A program made the position numbers and the translations under genes. Source: Falsiroseomonas sp051859025 (GTDB lineage Bacteria; Pseudomonadota; Alphaproteobacteria; Acetobacterales; Acetobacteraceae). Taken from it: a stretch of DNA of 64,000 bases. Below, one piece after another: positions 17,239 through 25,905 of this stretch. A model generated the notes under the pieces. The model was not told where the DNA came from. It saw only the letters and a list, made by a program, of their open reading frames with translations, and made no database searches. Where the stretch lies: positions 62,001 through 126,000 of the forward strand of contig NZ_JBHYGL010000041.1 in NCBI RefSeq assembly GCF_051859025.1, in the 5' to 3' direction. Within the stretch, counting starts at the first letter, position 1; each line of letters starts with the position of its first letter.

Positions 17239-18819
17239 ATGAGACACAACCTCCCCCGTCCCGCCGGGCTGGCGACGCTCGCTCTGCTGCTCGCTTCCCC
17301 TGCCTTCGCCCAGAACCTCACCATCGGCATCGGCGGGTCGCCGACCTCGCTCGACCCGCATTTCTACAATGCCTCCCCCAATATCAGCCTGACGATGCAC
17401 CTGTTCGACCGCCTGGTGGAACAGGATGCGCAGGCGCGCATCCAGCCGGCGCTGGCCGAGAGCTGGCGCGCGATTTCCGACACCACCTGGGAATTCAAGC
17501 TGCGCCCCGGCGTGAAGTGGCATGACGGCCGCGCCTTCACCGCGGATGACGTGGCCTTCACGATCGGCCGCGCGCCCAACGTGCCGAACAGCCCGGGCGG
17601 CTTCGGCGGCTTCGTGCGCGCCATCACGCGGACGGAGGTGGTGGACCCGCTGACCATCCGCTTCCACACCGCGGCCCCGCATCCGCTGCTGCCGACGGAG
17701 CTCGCCTCCATCCAGATCATCTCCCGCCATGTCGGAGAGGGCGCAGCGACGGAGGACTACAACAGCGGCCGCGCCGCCATCGGCACCGGCCCCTATCGCA
17801 TCGGCACCTACCGCCCCGGCGACCGCACCGAATTCACCCGCAACCCGGATTACTGGCGGGGCGCGGAGCCCTGGGGCCGCGTCTCCTACCGCTTCATCGC
17901 CAATGACGCGGCGCGCACCGCGGGGATCCTGGCAGGCGACCTCGATGTGATCGACCAGGTGCCAAGTTCCGACATCGCGCGGCTGCGGCAGAACCAGCGC
18001 GTCTCGATCTCGGAGATCCAGGGCCTGCGCCTGATCTATCTGATGACCGATTTCTCCCGCACCGATGGCCCGCCGGTCCATGTCTCCGACAATGAGGGCC
18101 GGCCCCTGCCCCGCAACCCGATGCTGGATGCCCGGGTGCGCCGCGCGCTGTCCGTTGCCCTCGACCGGGAGGCTCTGTCGGAGCGCGTGATGGAGGGCAC
18201 GGCGCGCCCCACCGGCCAGTGGCTCCCGCCGGGGTCCTATTCCTACAACCCCGCCGTGGTCGCGCCGCGGCCCGACCCGGAGGGTGCGCGTCGCCTGCTG
18301 GCGGAAGCGGGTTTCCCGCAGGGCTTCCGCCTGACGCTGCACACGCCGAATGACCGCTACCCCAATGACGCCCGCACCGCCCAGGCGGTGGCGCAGATGT
18401 GGACGCGCATCGGCGTGCGCACCCAGGTCGAATCGCTGCCCTGGGCCGCCTATGCCGCCCGCACCGCGCGGCAGGAACACAATGCCCGCCTGGCCGGCTG
18501 GGGCAGCGTGACCGGGGAGGCCAGCTACATGCTGGTCAACATCTTCGGCACCTTCGACCGGGAAAAGCGCACCGGCGCCTCCAACAACTCCCGCTACTCC
18601 AACCCGGAGCTGGACGCGCTGACGGCCCGCGCCACCGCGACGCTGGACGATGCGGCGCGCGAACGCCTGCTGCAGGAAGCGGTCGCGATGGTGGACCGGG
18701 AGACGGCGATGATCCCGCTGTTCCAGCTCGTGAACTTCTGGGCGACGCGCCGCGGCATCGTCTACGAACCGCGGATGGATGAGCGGACCGTCGCGATGGG
18801 CGCGCGGCCGGCAAACTGA
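17239..18819 (+). CDS. Second ABC transporter substrate-binding protein, family 5
   Basis: A 526-residue exported protein. The signal peptide ends at SPAFA (about residue 25), followed by TIGIGGSPTSLDPHFYN, WEFKLRPGVKWHDG and FTADDVAFTI. Length, motif spacing and many blocks (VPNSP, DRYxNDAR, MWTRIGVRT) match the divergent neighbour, so a duplication is likely. No permease or ATPase genes follow it. It may deliver a second ligand to the same transporter. The start has GGGAGA about 11 bases upstream. Confidence 0.93.
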   Translation: MRHNLPRPAGLATLALLLASPAFAQNLTIGIGGSPTSLDPHFYNASPNISLTMHLFDRLVEQDAQARIQPALAESWRAISDTTWEFKLRPGVKWHDGRAFTADDVAFTIGRAPNVPNSPGGFGGFVRAITRTEVVDPLTIRFHTAAPHPLLPTELASIQIISRHVGEGAATEDYNSGRAAIGTGPYRIGTYRPGDRTEFTRNPDYWRGAEPWGRVSYRFIANDAARTAGILAGDLDVIDQVPSSDIARLRQNQRVSISEIQGLRLIYLMTDFSRTDGPPVHVSDNEGRPLPRNPMLDARVRRALSVALDREALSERVMEGTARPTGQWLPPGSYSYNPAVVAPRPDPEGARRLLAEAGFPQGFRLTLHTPNDRYPNDARTAQAVAQMWTRIGVRTQVESLPWAAYAARTARQEHNARLAGWGSVTGEASYMLVNIFGTFDREKRTGASNNSRYSNPELDALTARATATLDDAARERLLQEAVAMVDRETAMIPLFQLVNFWATRRGIVYEPRMDERTVAMGARPAN

Positions 18820-18853
18820 GGATGGGTGGCGGGGGGGCTCGCTGCCGCCCCGC

Positions 18854-19318
18854 CTATTCCTCCTGCGCCGCCGCCACCGGCAGGATCGCCGTCTCCTTCG
18901 GGCTGGCCAGGGCCAGGATCGTTTCCGTCCGCTCCACGCCCGGCTGGCCGCGCACTTCCTCCGACACGAAGGCTTCCAGCGCGGCGATGTCTGCCAGGCG
19001 CAGCTTCACCAGGTAGCACCAGGCGCCGGTGACGGTGTGGCATTCCAGCACCGCCTCATGCCGCTTCATGGCGCGGAGGAAGGTGGCGTCGTCCTTCCCC
19101 GGCCGCATGGCGACGAAGACGAAGGCCAGCAGGGGGCAGCCGGCGGCCACGGGATCCAGGTCGATCCGCCAGCCGCGGATCACTCCCCTCTCCTCCAGCC
19201 GCTTCACGCGCTCCGCGGTGGCGGAGACGGACAGGCCGGCGGCCTTGGACAGTTCAGCCAGCCCCGCCGCGCCGTTCTCCTGCAGCGCGACGACCAGGTT
19301 GCGATCGATCTCATCCAT
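18854..19318 (-). CDS. Lrp/AsnC family transcriptional regulator
   Basis: A 154-residue regulator. The N-terminal helix-turn-helix (about 1-60, with IDRNLVVALQENG and GLSVSATAERVKRLEERGVI) is followed by the RAM ligand-binding domain (about 65-145). Such proteins sense amino acids and control their metabolism. It lies on the same strand as the ornithine decarboxylase gene, but an intrinsic terminator separates them, so it probably has its own promoter. Whether it governs the adjacent binding proteins or the decarboxylase is open. Confidence 0.92.
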   Translation of the reverse strand: MDEIDRNLVVALQENGAAGLAELSKAAGLSVSATAERVKRLEERGVIRGWRIDLDPVAAGCPLLAFVFVAMRPGKDDATFLRAMKRHEAVLECHTVTGAWCYLVKLRLADIAALEAFVSEEVRGQPGVERTETILALASPKETAILPVAAAQEE

Positions 19319-19344
19319 GGCGGCAGGTTAGCGCGGACGCCCGC

Positions 19345-19376
19345 AAAAAAGAAACGGCGGCCTTTCGGCCGCCGTT
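19345..19376 (-). terminator. Intrinsic terminator of the ornithine decarboxylase gene
   Basis: A perfect 10-bp stem (19353-19362 with 19367-19376) closes a four-base loop. On the minus strand it is followed by TTTCTTTTTT, a clear Rho-independent signal. It lies about 30 bases beyond the decarboxylase stop. Confidence 0.9.
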
Positions 19377-19404
19377 CCGTTACGCGCGCTGGTCGCGCGG
19401 GCGT

Positions 19405-20535
19405 TCAGATGTAGTGTTCCGCCAGCGGCTTGAAGCCGTTGAAGGCCTGGCTGGCATAGGTGGTGACATAGGCGCCGGTGGCGATCAGCTCCACGCGGTC
19501 GCCGCAATCCAGCGCCAGCGGCAGGCGGTAGTTGGACTTCTCGTACAGCGTGTCCGTGCTGTCGCAGGTCGGGCCGGCGATCGTCACGGGGCCTTCAGCG
19601 CCGCCGTCATGGGGCGTGCGGAAGGCGTAGCGGATGGCCTCGCCCTCCGTCTCCGCCAGGCCGCCGAAGCGCCCGATGTCGAGGTAGACCCAGCGGACCG
19701 GATCATCCTCCCCCTTGCGGGAGACGAGGACGACCTCGGAGGACACCACGCCGGCATCGCCCACCATGAAGCGGCCGGGCTCGATCACCATCTCCGGCAG
19801 GGCGTTGCCGAAATGCTCGGCCATGGCGCCCATGATGGCGTCGCCGAAGGCGTCGATCTCCGGCACCTCGGCGCGGTAGCGCACGGGGTAGCCGCCGCCG
19901 AGGTTGACCATGCGCAGGTTCACGCCGGCCTCGCGCAGGTCGGTGAACAGCATGGCCACGCGGGCGATCGCCGCCTGGTAGGCGCCGGTCTGCGTCTGCT
20001 GGGAGCCGACATGGAAGGAGATGCCATAGGGGTCCATGCCCCATGCGGCGGCCTTGACCATGAGGTCCTTCGCCATGCCCATCTCGCACCCGAATTTGCG
20101 GGAGAGCGGCCATTCGGCGCCCTTGTTCTCCACGAGGATGCGGCAATAGACGCGGGCGCCCGGGGCGTGCTGGGCGAGCTTCTTCAGCTCCGGCTCGCTG
20201 TCGAAGGCGAACATGGTGACGCCGGCCGCATGGGCGGCCTTGATGGCGGAGACCTTCTTGACGGTATTGCCGAAGGAGATGTCGGCCGGGCGCGCACCGG
20301 CGGCCAGGCAGGCCTCGATCTCTTCCCAGGAGGCCGCGTCGAAGGAGGAGCCGAGCGAGGTCAGCCGGTCCAGGATCGGGGCGGCCGGGTTCGCCTTCAC
20401 CGCGTAGTAGACGCGGGCGAGCGGCATGGCGGCCATCAGGCGGCGGAAATTCTGCTCGACGCGGTCCACATCCAGCACGAGGCAGGGGGTGGCGGGCGCG
20501 TGGTCGCGCAGGTACTCGGCGATCTTTGGGTTCAT
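19405..20535 (-). CDS. Ornithine decarboxylase, fold-type III
   Basis: A 376-residue PLP enzyme of the alanine racemase fold that converts ornithine to putrescine, the entry to polyamine synthesis. The PLP lysine is Lys47 in YYAVKANP. The glycine loop NLGGGYP (211-217) and EPGRF (252-256) bind the phosphate. The C-terminal catalytic segment GPTCDSTD has Cys324 and Asp325, contributed across the dimer. ATG 20535 was chosen because homologues start at about this point and GGGGAG lies upstream. A 650-base leader region precedes it, and a strong terminator follows. Confidence 0.93.
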   Translation of the reverse strand: MNPKIAEYLRDHAPATPCLVLDVDRVEQNFRRLMAAMPLARVYYAVKANPAAPILDRLTSLGSSFDAASWEEIEACLAAGARPADISFGNTVKKVSAIKAAHAAGVTMFAFDSEPELKKLAQHAPGARVYCRILVENKGAEWPLSRKFGCEMGMAKDLMVKAAAWGMDPYGISFHVGSQQTQTGAYQAAIARVAMLFTDLREAGVNLRMVNLGGGYPVRYRAEVPEIDAFGDAIMGAMAEHFGNALPEMVIEPGRFMVGDAGVVSSEVVLVSRKGEDDPVRWVYLDIGRFGGLAETEGEAIRYAFRTPHDGGAEGPVTIAGPTCDSTDTLYEKSNYRLPLALDCGDRVELIATGAYVTTYASQAFNGFKPLAEHYI

Positions 20536-21189
20536 CGCGCCCAAACTCCCCAAACGGCGGGGGCGGCCCTGCGGGGCGGCCCCAGATTGACGAAACGGTC
20601 GAACGAACCAGCGACCAAGTGGAACCGGCGGGGTGAGCCGCCGGGGTTGCCAGAACGCTTGACGTCGTTGCGTTAACCTTGCGCCGCGGTGACCCTGGAT
20701 GTGCGACGGCGCCCGTCACCCTTTTGGGGCTTCGGCCGCATCACTCTTCCTGGGTTCCGTGGGCCTGGGGCCTTCGGCACGTGCGTACTGCGTCTGGGGC
20801 GGCATATAGGCCCCCCCTCCCCCGCTGGAAAGCGGTTTTTCGCCCCTGGCCGTTTTTTTTCCGCGGGGCCGGTTAAGGCGCCGGAAACACCGCCTGTCCG
20901 CCCCCCGGGGGGGCCGGGATGGCTCCTGGAAACCGCTGACTTCCCGCGCGATTCAGCCGGAACGGCGAGTCGCACCCCAGGCAAAGCCTGGGTTTGGCGC
21001 CGCCAGCGCCCAGCAAGATCCTGCCGCAAGGCGAAATGTTTCTAATATGTTCTATGCGTCGCCGCGACGGGCGCGACCGTCACCGCACCCATCCACCGGC
21101 CCGAAGGCCGGCGGAGGCGCGGGCCGGCCCGCGATGATCGACTGACAATGCCGAACCGGCTCAATCCTGCTGGTGGCTGGAACGCCGCG
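20536..21189. other. 654-base noncoding region upstream of ornithine decarboxylase
   Basis: No convincing gene lies here, since the open frames have frameshift-type Arg/Pro/Gly composition. It holds a 7-bp hairpin (20625-20644) close to the decarboxylase start. It also holds a short hairpin with T-runs on the plus strand (20822-20840, with a second T8 run at about 20853-20860) and a LexA-like site near 21045. Alphaproteobacterial ornithine decarboxylase genes are known to carry a structured speF leader. I cannot confirm that motif by eye. A small plus-strand RNA ending at the T-runs is another possibility. Confidence 0.4.
21038..21052. promoter_or_regulatory. Near-match to the LexA operator
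   Basis: GTTTCTAATATGTTC fits GTTC-N7-GTTC with one mismatch, in an AT-rich patch unusual for this DNA. No recognised SOS gene starts beside it. It could be a degenerate operator or chance. Confidence 0.25.
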
Positions 21190-21582
21190 TCAGCTCGCCT
21201 GCAGCCCGCCATTCGTCACGGTGATGCGGCTGGCGCGGCAGACATTCACGCCGCGGATCTCCGCCGTCCGGCCATTCGCCCAGACCACGCGGAAATCATA
21301 GTTGCCCGTATTGGCCGCGCGGTAGGACACCTGCCGGCCCGGGGGCAGCACGCTCTGGCCCAGCTGGTCTGCGCCCCAGCCGCCCTGGCTGGAATGGCTG
21401 AAATACAGCCGCTCCACCGTCGCACCGGAATTGTTCGCCACGACGAAGCTGGTGTCGCAAGCCTGCGCCAACGGCCGCTGCACCACGACCACCTGCTGGG
21501 GCTGCTGGGGCGTGCAGGCGCCGAGCATAAGGGCCGCGCCTGCCAGCAGACCCACTGCGCCACGACGAATCATCAACCACAC
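21190..21582 (-). CDS. Hypothetical lipoprotein
   Basis: A 130-residue protein with a lipoprotein signal: basic start, hydrophobic core, and lipobox LGAC with the acylated cysteine at 23. A glutamine/valine-rich stretch precedes a C-terminal beta-rich domain (about 42-130) with FVVANNSGATVERLYFS and VLPPGRQVSYRA. This pattern recalls small periplasmic proteins that display a domain on the membrane, but I do not recognise a named family. The mature part holds two further cysteines, 42 and 115, a possible disulfide. An in-frame ATG three codons in is an alternative start. Confidence 0.7.
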   Translation of the reverse strand: MWLMIRRGAVGLLAGAALMLGACTPQQPQQVVVVQRPLAQACDTSFVVANNSGATVERLYFSHSSQGGWGADQLGQSVLPPGRQVSYRAANTGNYDFRVVWANGRTAEIRGVNVCRASRITVTNGGLQAS

Positions 21583-21660
21583 CTCCCGAGGACATTCCCA
21601 TCCAACGGGATAAATCTAGATCGTGACGGAACCGTCACACAAGCCGGGCACGAATCGAGT

Positions 21661-22455
21661 TCAGGCGATGAGCCCGCTGGTGGGGGAGGACGGATCGGCC
21701 GCCGGCGACCGCGGCATCCGCCCGGCCAGGAAGGCATCACGCCCCGCCTCCACCGCCGCCTTCATGGCGCGCGCCATGCGGACGGGGTCGCGGGCATGGG
21801 CGATGGCGCTGTTCAGCAGCACCGCGTCGCAGCCCAGTTCCATGGCCAGCGCCGCGTCGCTCGCCGTGCCGATGCCGGCATCGACCAGCACCGGCACCTT
21901 GGATTGCGCGATGATCGCCCGGATCATGAAGGGGTTCGCCACGCCGAGGCCGGAGCCGATCGGCGCGCCCAGCGGCATGATGGCGACGCAGCCCATCTCC
22001 TCCAGCCGCTTCGCGGCCACGGGATCGTCGGCGCAATAGACCATCACCTCGAACCCATCCTTGATGAGGGCCTCGGCGGCTTCGAAGGTGGCGCGCATGT
22101 CGGGGTAGAGGAAGGGTGGCGGGCCCAGGACCTCCAGCTTCACCAGGTTCCAGCCCCCGGCCTCCCGCGCCAGGCGCAGCGTGCGGACCGCGTCCTGCGC
22201 GGTGAAGCAGCCGGCCGTGTTGGGCAGGTAGGTGTAGCGATCGGGGGGGACGAAATCCTGCAGCATGGGCTGGGATGCGTCGGAGAGGTTCACGCGCCGC
22301 ACCGCGACCGTCACCATCTCCGCGCCCGATGCCTCGATGGAGGCCGCGGTCTCCTCCAGGCTCTTGTAGCGCCCGGTGCCGACGACGAGTCGCGAGCGGA
22401 AGCGCCGGCCGGCGACGGTCCAGCCCTCATCGGTCGCGGGGGTGATGCCGTCCAT
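21661..22455 (-). CDS. thiG: Thiazole synthase ThiG
   Basis: A 264-residue TIM-barrel enzyme that forms the thiazole phosphate moiety of thiamine from deoxyxylulose phosphate, dehydroglycine and ThiS thiocarboxylate. Typical segments are LVVGTGRYKS near the N terminus, VTVAVRRVN, LVKLEVLGP with the Schiff-base lysine, PLGAPIGSGLG and VLVDAGIGTASDAA. The start at 22455 follows the thiS stop by one base, so the two are co-translated. The C-terminal tail (PAADPSSPTSG) is Pro/Ser-rich. No other thiamine genes lie next to them. Confidence 0.95.
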   Translation of the reverse strand: MDGITPATDEGWTVAGRRFRSRLVVGTGRYKSLEETAASIEASGAEMVTVAVRRVNLSDASQPMLQDFVPPDRYTYLPNTAGCFTAQDAVRTLRLAREAGGWNLVKLEVLGPPPFLYPDMRATFEAAEALIKDGFEVMVYCADDPVAAKRLEEMGCVAIMPLGAPIGSGLGVANPFMIRAIIAQSKVPVLVDAGIGTASDAALAMELGCDAVLLNSAIAHARDPVRMARAMKAAVEAGRDAFLAGRMPRSPAADPSSPTSGLIA

Positions 22456-22456
22456 G

Positions 22457-22669
22457 TCAGCCGCCTCCGATGAAATGCACGATCTCAAGCCTGTCCCCGG
22501 CGCCGAGTCGCGTGGTCGTCCAGGCGGAACGCGGCACGATCTCCAGGTTCCGCTCCACCGCCACCTTGGGGGCGGCGAGGCCGATGAGATGCAGCAGGTC
22601 ATGCACCGAGGCACCTTCCGGCACCTGGCGCGCTTCGCCGTTCACCTCGATGGATATGGTCGCCGTCAT
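22457..22669 (-). CDS. thiS: Sulfur carrier protein ThiS
   Basis: A 70-residue ubiquitin-fold carrier that receives sulfur as a C-terminal thiocarboxylate and delivers it to ThiG. It has the normal length, an N-terminal strand ISIEVNGEA, and ends in IGGG. The last two glycines are the activated tail. ATG 22669 gives the usual start, and a further ATG 12 bases upstream would add four residues. No CTGAGA-type TPP riboswitch core was seen in the 165 bases upstream. Confidence 0.9.
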   Translation of the reverse strand: MTATISIEVNGEARQVPEGASVHDLLHLIGLAAPKVAVERNLEIVPRSAWTTTRLGAGDRLEIVHFIGGG

Positions 22670-22847
22670 GGGGCGGAACATGGCGGGCGGCGGGGGGCGG
22701 GACAAGATGATGCCGGCGCGGGTCAGCCATATGGCGCGCGCCCACAACCCGGGCGCGTGCTTGCCCGGCGCGGAGACACCGTGCTAGGCGCACCCTTCCC
22801 TGCGACCCGCTCGCGACAACCGGGACATCCCTCACTTGACCCCGCCG

Positions 22848-23291
22848 ATGATCGCCGTGCTGAACGGTCCGAACCTGAACCTGCTCGGCACCCGCCAGCC
22901 GGAGATCTATGGCGCCGAGACGCTGGACGACGTGGAGGCGCTCTGCGCCGAGACGGCGGAGCTGCTCGGCCTCGCCATCGATTTCCGCCAGACCAACGGG
23001 GAAGGCGAACTCGTCACCTGGGTGCAGGAATGCCGCGGCCGCGCCGCCGGCATCATCATCAACCCCGCCGCCTACAGCCACACCTCCATCGCCCTGATGG
23101 ATGCGCTGAAGGCCGTGGACCTTCCCATCGTGGAGGTCCACATCTCCAACATCCACCGCCGGGAGGAATTCCGGCACCTGAGCTACGTGTCCAAGGTGGC
23201 CACGGGCGTCATCGCGGGCCTCGGCATCCGAGGCTACGCGCTGGCGCTGCGCGCCATGGCGGATATCGTCGCCGCAGAAGGAGAGCCCTGA
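22848..23291 (+). CDS. aroQ: 3-dehydroquinate dehydratase, type II
   Basis: A 147-residue dodecameric enzyme of the shikimate pathway that dehydrates 3-dehydroquinate. The active-site strand VLNGPNLNLLGTRQPEIYG includes the flexible-lid tyrosine and arginine. Asn and His of INPAAYSHTS and VEVHISN complete the site. ATG 22848 gives the usual short N terminus, and an in-frame TTG at 22836 would add four residues. It abuts accB with no gap, an order (aroQ-accB-accC) common in Alphaproteobacteria. Confidence 0.95.
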   Translation: MIAVLNGPNLNLLGTRQPEIYGAETLDDVEALCAETAELLGLAIDFRQTNGEGELVTWVQECRGRAAGIIINPAAYSHTSIALMDALKAVDLPIVEVHISNIHRREEFRHLSYVSKVATGVIAGLGIRGYALALRAMADIVAAEGEP

Positions 23292-23753
23292 ATGTCGGGC
23301 GTCCAATTCGACCCCTCGGCGATCCGCGAACTCGCGAAGATCCTGCGGGAAACCGACCTGACCGAGATAGAGCTGGTCGAGAAGGACAGCCGCATCCGGG
23401 TCGCGCGCCAGATCACTGTGCAGCAGGTCGCGACCGTGGCAGCCGGCCCGGCCGCGGCCCCCGTCGCCGCCGTGGCCGCCCCGGTCGCCGCGCCGGCGCC
23501 CATCAGCGATGCCGCGCATCCCGGTGCCGTCACCTCCCCCATGGTCGGTGTCGCCTACCTGGCGCCGGAGCCGGGCGCCGCGCCCTTCATCACGGTCGGT
23601 GGCCGCGTGGCGCAGGGCCAGACGGTGCTGCTGATCGAGGCCATGAAGACCTTCAACCAGATTCGCGCGCCCCGTGCCGGCGTCGTGACGCGGATCCTGA
23701 TCGAGAGCGGGTCGCCGGTCGAATACGGCGAACCCATGCTCATCATCGAGTGA
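23292..23753 (+). CDS. accB: Biotin carboxyl carrier protein of acetyl-CoA carboxylase
   Basis: A 153-residue carrier. The N-terminal part (1-45) has the IRELAKILRETDLTEIEL helix, a flexible Ala/Pro/Val linker spans about 46-75, and the biotinyl domain ends the protein. The biotinylated lysine lies in EAMKTFN, where most homologues have EAMKMMN. It carries CO2 from AccC to the carboxyltransferase in the first step of fatty acid synthesis. Its ATG directly follows the aroQ stop. Confidence 0.96.
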   Translation: MSGVQFDPSAIRELAKILRETDLTEIELVEKDSRIRVARQITVQQVATVAAGPAAAPVAAVAAPVAAPAPISDAAHPGAVTSPMVGVAYLAPEPGAAPFITVGGRVAQGQTVLLIEAMKTFNQIRAPRAGVVTRILIESGSPVEYGEPMLIIE

Positions 23754-23834
23754 GCCGTCCGATGACTGGAAGGCCGCAGGCCTGGAGGTCTGAATCGGCC
23801 GGCCAAACGCCGCGCAGCGGCGGGGAGTAATATC

Positions 23835-25178
23835 ATGTTCGGCAAGGTCCTGATCGCGAACCGGGGCGAGATCGCGCTCCGCGTCCATCGCGCCTGCCAG
23901 GAGATGGGCATCCGCACCGTCGCCGTGCATTCCACGGCCGACAGCACGGCCATGCATGTGCGCCTGGCGGATGAGAGCGTCTGCATCGGCCCGCCCTCGG
24001 CCCGCGACAGCTACCTGAACATGGCGGCGATCCTGTCGGCCGCCGCCATCACCGGCGCGGACGCCATTCACCCCGGCTACGGCTTCCTGTCCGAGAACGC
24101 GAATTTCGCGGAGATGGTGGAGGCCCACGGCCTCGCCTTCATCGGCCCGACGGCCGCGCATATCCGCATGATGGGCGACAAGATCGCGGCCAAGGATGCG
24201 ATGCGCTCCCTCGGCGTTCCCCTCGTCCCCGGCAGCCTCGGCGCGCTGGAGAGCTTCGAGGAAGCCCGCGCGGTGGCGGATGAGATCAAGTACCCCGTCC
24301 TCATCAAGGCCGCTGCCGGTGGTGGTGGGCGCGGCATGAAGGTGGCGCGCAGCGAGGATGAGCTGGAGGAAGCCTGGCGCGTCGCGCGCACGGAATCCAA
24401 GGCCGCCTTCGGCGATGACAGCGTCTACATGGAGAAGTACCTCGACCGCCCGCGGCATATCGAGCTGCAGGTGATGGCGGACATGCACGGCAATGTCGTG
24501 CATTTCGGGGAGCGTGACTGCTCCCTCCAGCGCCGCCACCAGAAGCTGGTCGAGGAAGCCGGCAGCCCCGTGCTGACGGCGGCGGAACGCGATGCGCTGG
24601 GCGCGCAGGTCACGAAGGGCCTGAAGCAGCTGGGCTACCGCAATGCCGGCACGCTGGAATTCCTGTGGCAGGACGGCCAGTTCGCCTTCATCGAGATGAA
24701 TACCCGCCTGCAGGTCGAGCATCCCGTGACGGAGATGGTCTGCAACGTGGACCTGGTGAAGGAACAGCTGCGCGTCGCCGCCGGCGAACCGCTGGGCTAC
24801 ACGCAGGAGGATATCCGCTTCTCCGGCCACGCCATCGAATGCCGCATCACGGCGGAGGACCCCGAGACCTTCGCCCCCAACCCCGGCCGGGTGGACATGT
24901 ACCACGCGCCGGGCGGGCTCGGCGTTCGCGTCGATAGCGCGCTCTATTCCGGCTACACCGTGCCGCCGCATTACGACAGCCTGGTCGCCAAGCTGGTCGT
25001 GCACGGGCAGACGCGGGCGGAGGCGATCGCGCGGCTCAAGCGGTCGCTGGACGAGATGGTCGTCAGCGGCATCAAGACCACCCTGCCGCTGCACCAGCGC
25101 ATCGTGGCGGACCCGGAGTTCCAGGCCGGCGACTATACGATCCACTGGCTGGAGAAGTTCGTCAGCCGGGGTCACTGA
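23835..25178 (+). CDS. accC: Biotin carboxylase subunit of acetyl-CoA carboxylase
   Basis: A 447-residue ATP-grasp enzyme that carboxylates biotin on AccB using bicarbonate. It opens with KVLIANRGEIALRVHRAC. The glycine-rich ATP loop is AAAGGGGRGMK, and EMNTRLQVEHPVTE carries the catalytic and metal residues. It lies 81 bases after accB with no obvious terminator between. Length is normal for the family. Confidence 0.97.
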   Translation: MFGKVLIANRGEIALRVHRACQEMGIRTVAVHSTADSTAMHVRLADESVCIGPPSARDSYLNMAAILSAAAITGADAIHPGYGFLSENANFAEMVEAHGLAFIGPTAAHIRMMGDKIAAKDAMRSLGVPLVPGSLGALESFEEARAVADEIKYPVLIKAAAGGGGRGMKVARSEDELEEAWRVARTESKAAFGDDSVYMEKYLDRPRHIELQVMADMHGNVVHFGERDCSLQRRHQKLVEEAGSPVLTAAERDALGAQVTKGLKQLGYRNAGTLEFLWQDGQFAFIEMNTRLQVEHPVTEMVCNVDLVKEQLRVAAGEPLGYTQEDIRFSGHAIECRITAEDPETFAPNPGRVDMYHAPGGLGVRVDSALYSGYTVPPHYDSLVAKLVVHGQTRAEAIARLKRSLDEMVVSGIKTTLPLHQRIVADPEFQAGDYTIHWLEKFVSRGH

Positions 25179-25221
25179 GACATTCCTCGCCCTGGACGCC
25201 CAGGGCGGGTAGGATGGGCCG

Positions 25222-25905
25222 GTGAGCCGAAGACAGTTCGACATCACCCCTGAACTGATGCTCCGCGCCTATCGCGCGGGGCTGTTCCCGATGGCGGAGA
25301 CGCGCCGGGGCGACCGGCTCTATTGGCTGGATCCCGAGATGCGCGGCGTGCTGCCGCTGGACCGGTTCCATCTGTCCCGGCGCCTGGCGCGGACGGTGCT
25401 GGCGGGCGACTACCTCATCACCTCCAACCGCGATTTCGGCGGCGTCATCGCGGGCTGCGCGGCGCCGGCGGAGGGGCGGGAGGACACCTGGATCAACCCG
25501 GAGATCGAGCGCCTGTTCAGCGCCCTGCACCGCATGGGCCACGCCCATTCGGTGGAGGCCTGGGCCCCGGCGGAGGGTGGGCCGAAGCTGGTCGGCGGCC
25601 TCTACGGCGTGGCGCTCGGCGGTGCCTTCTTCGGGGAGAGCATGTTCTCCCGCGCGCGGGATGCCTCCAAGGTCGCGCTGGTGCACCTTGTGGCGCGGCT
25701 GCGGCTGTTCGGATTCACGCTGCTGGACAGCCAGTTCCAGACCACCCACCTGACGCAGTTCGGCTGCACGGAGATCCCCCGCCAGGCCTATAAGCGCCTG
25801 TTGTCGGAAGCGGTGGAGGAACAGGTGCGCTGGGACGACGAACCCGACCCGGCGGCGGTGGAGGCCGAGGTGCGGCGCCTGCGGGACGCCAGCCGCGGCG
25901 ACTAG
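25222..25905 (+). CDS. aat: Leucyl/phenylalanyl-tRNA--protein transferase
   Basis: A 227-residue enzyme that adds Leu or Phe to proteins with N-terminal Lys or Arg, making them N-end-rule substrates for ClpS-ClpAP. GLFPMAE near residue 15 and LYGVALGGAFFGESMFS are family signatures, as are the C-terminal LLDSQFQTTHLTQFG and EIPRQAY. The start is GTG. The partners clpS and clpA are encoded about 18 kb away in the same window. It is convergent with the DUF805 gene, whose stop codon abuts its own. Confidence 0.95.
   Translation: MSRRQFDITPELMLRAYRAGLFPMAETRRGDRLYWLDPEMRGVLPLDRFHLSRRLARTVLAGDYLITSNRDFGGVIAGCAAPAEGREDTWINPEIERLFSALHRMGHAHSVEAWAPAEGGPKLVGGLYGVALGGAFFGESMFSRARDASKVALVHLVARLRLFGFTLLDSQFQTTHLTQFGCTEIPRQAYKRLLSEAVEEQVRWDDEPDPAAVEAEVRRLRDASRGD

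Noticed and set aside
20656..20690. Plus-strand promoter TTGACG
   Set aside because: No acceptable -10 box lies 16-18 bases downstream.
20673..21029. Minus-strand TTG-started frame beside the LexA-like near-match
   Set aside because: The start is weak, the composition is not protein-like and the operator has a mismatch.
20689..21045. 118-codon plus-strand frame in the gap before ornithine decarboxylase
   Set aside because: Pro/Arg/Gly-rich, no ribosome binding site, no domain, and it runs through T-rich hairpins.
22670..22835. TPP riboswitch ahead of thiS
   Set aside because: The conserved CTGAGA and following core were not found on the minus strand.
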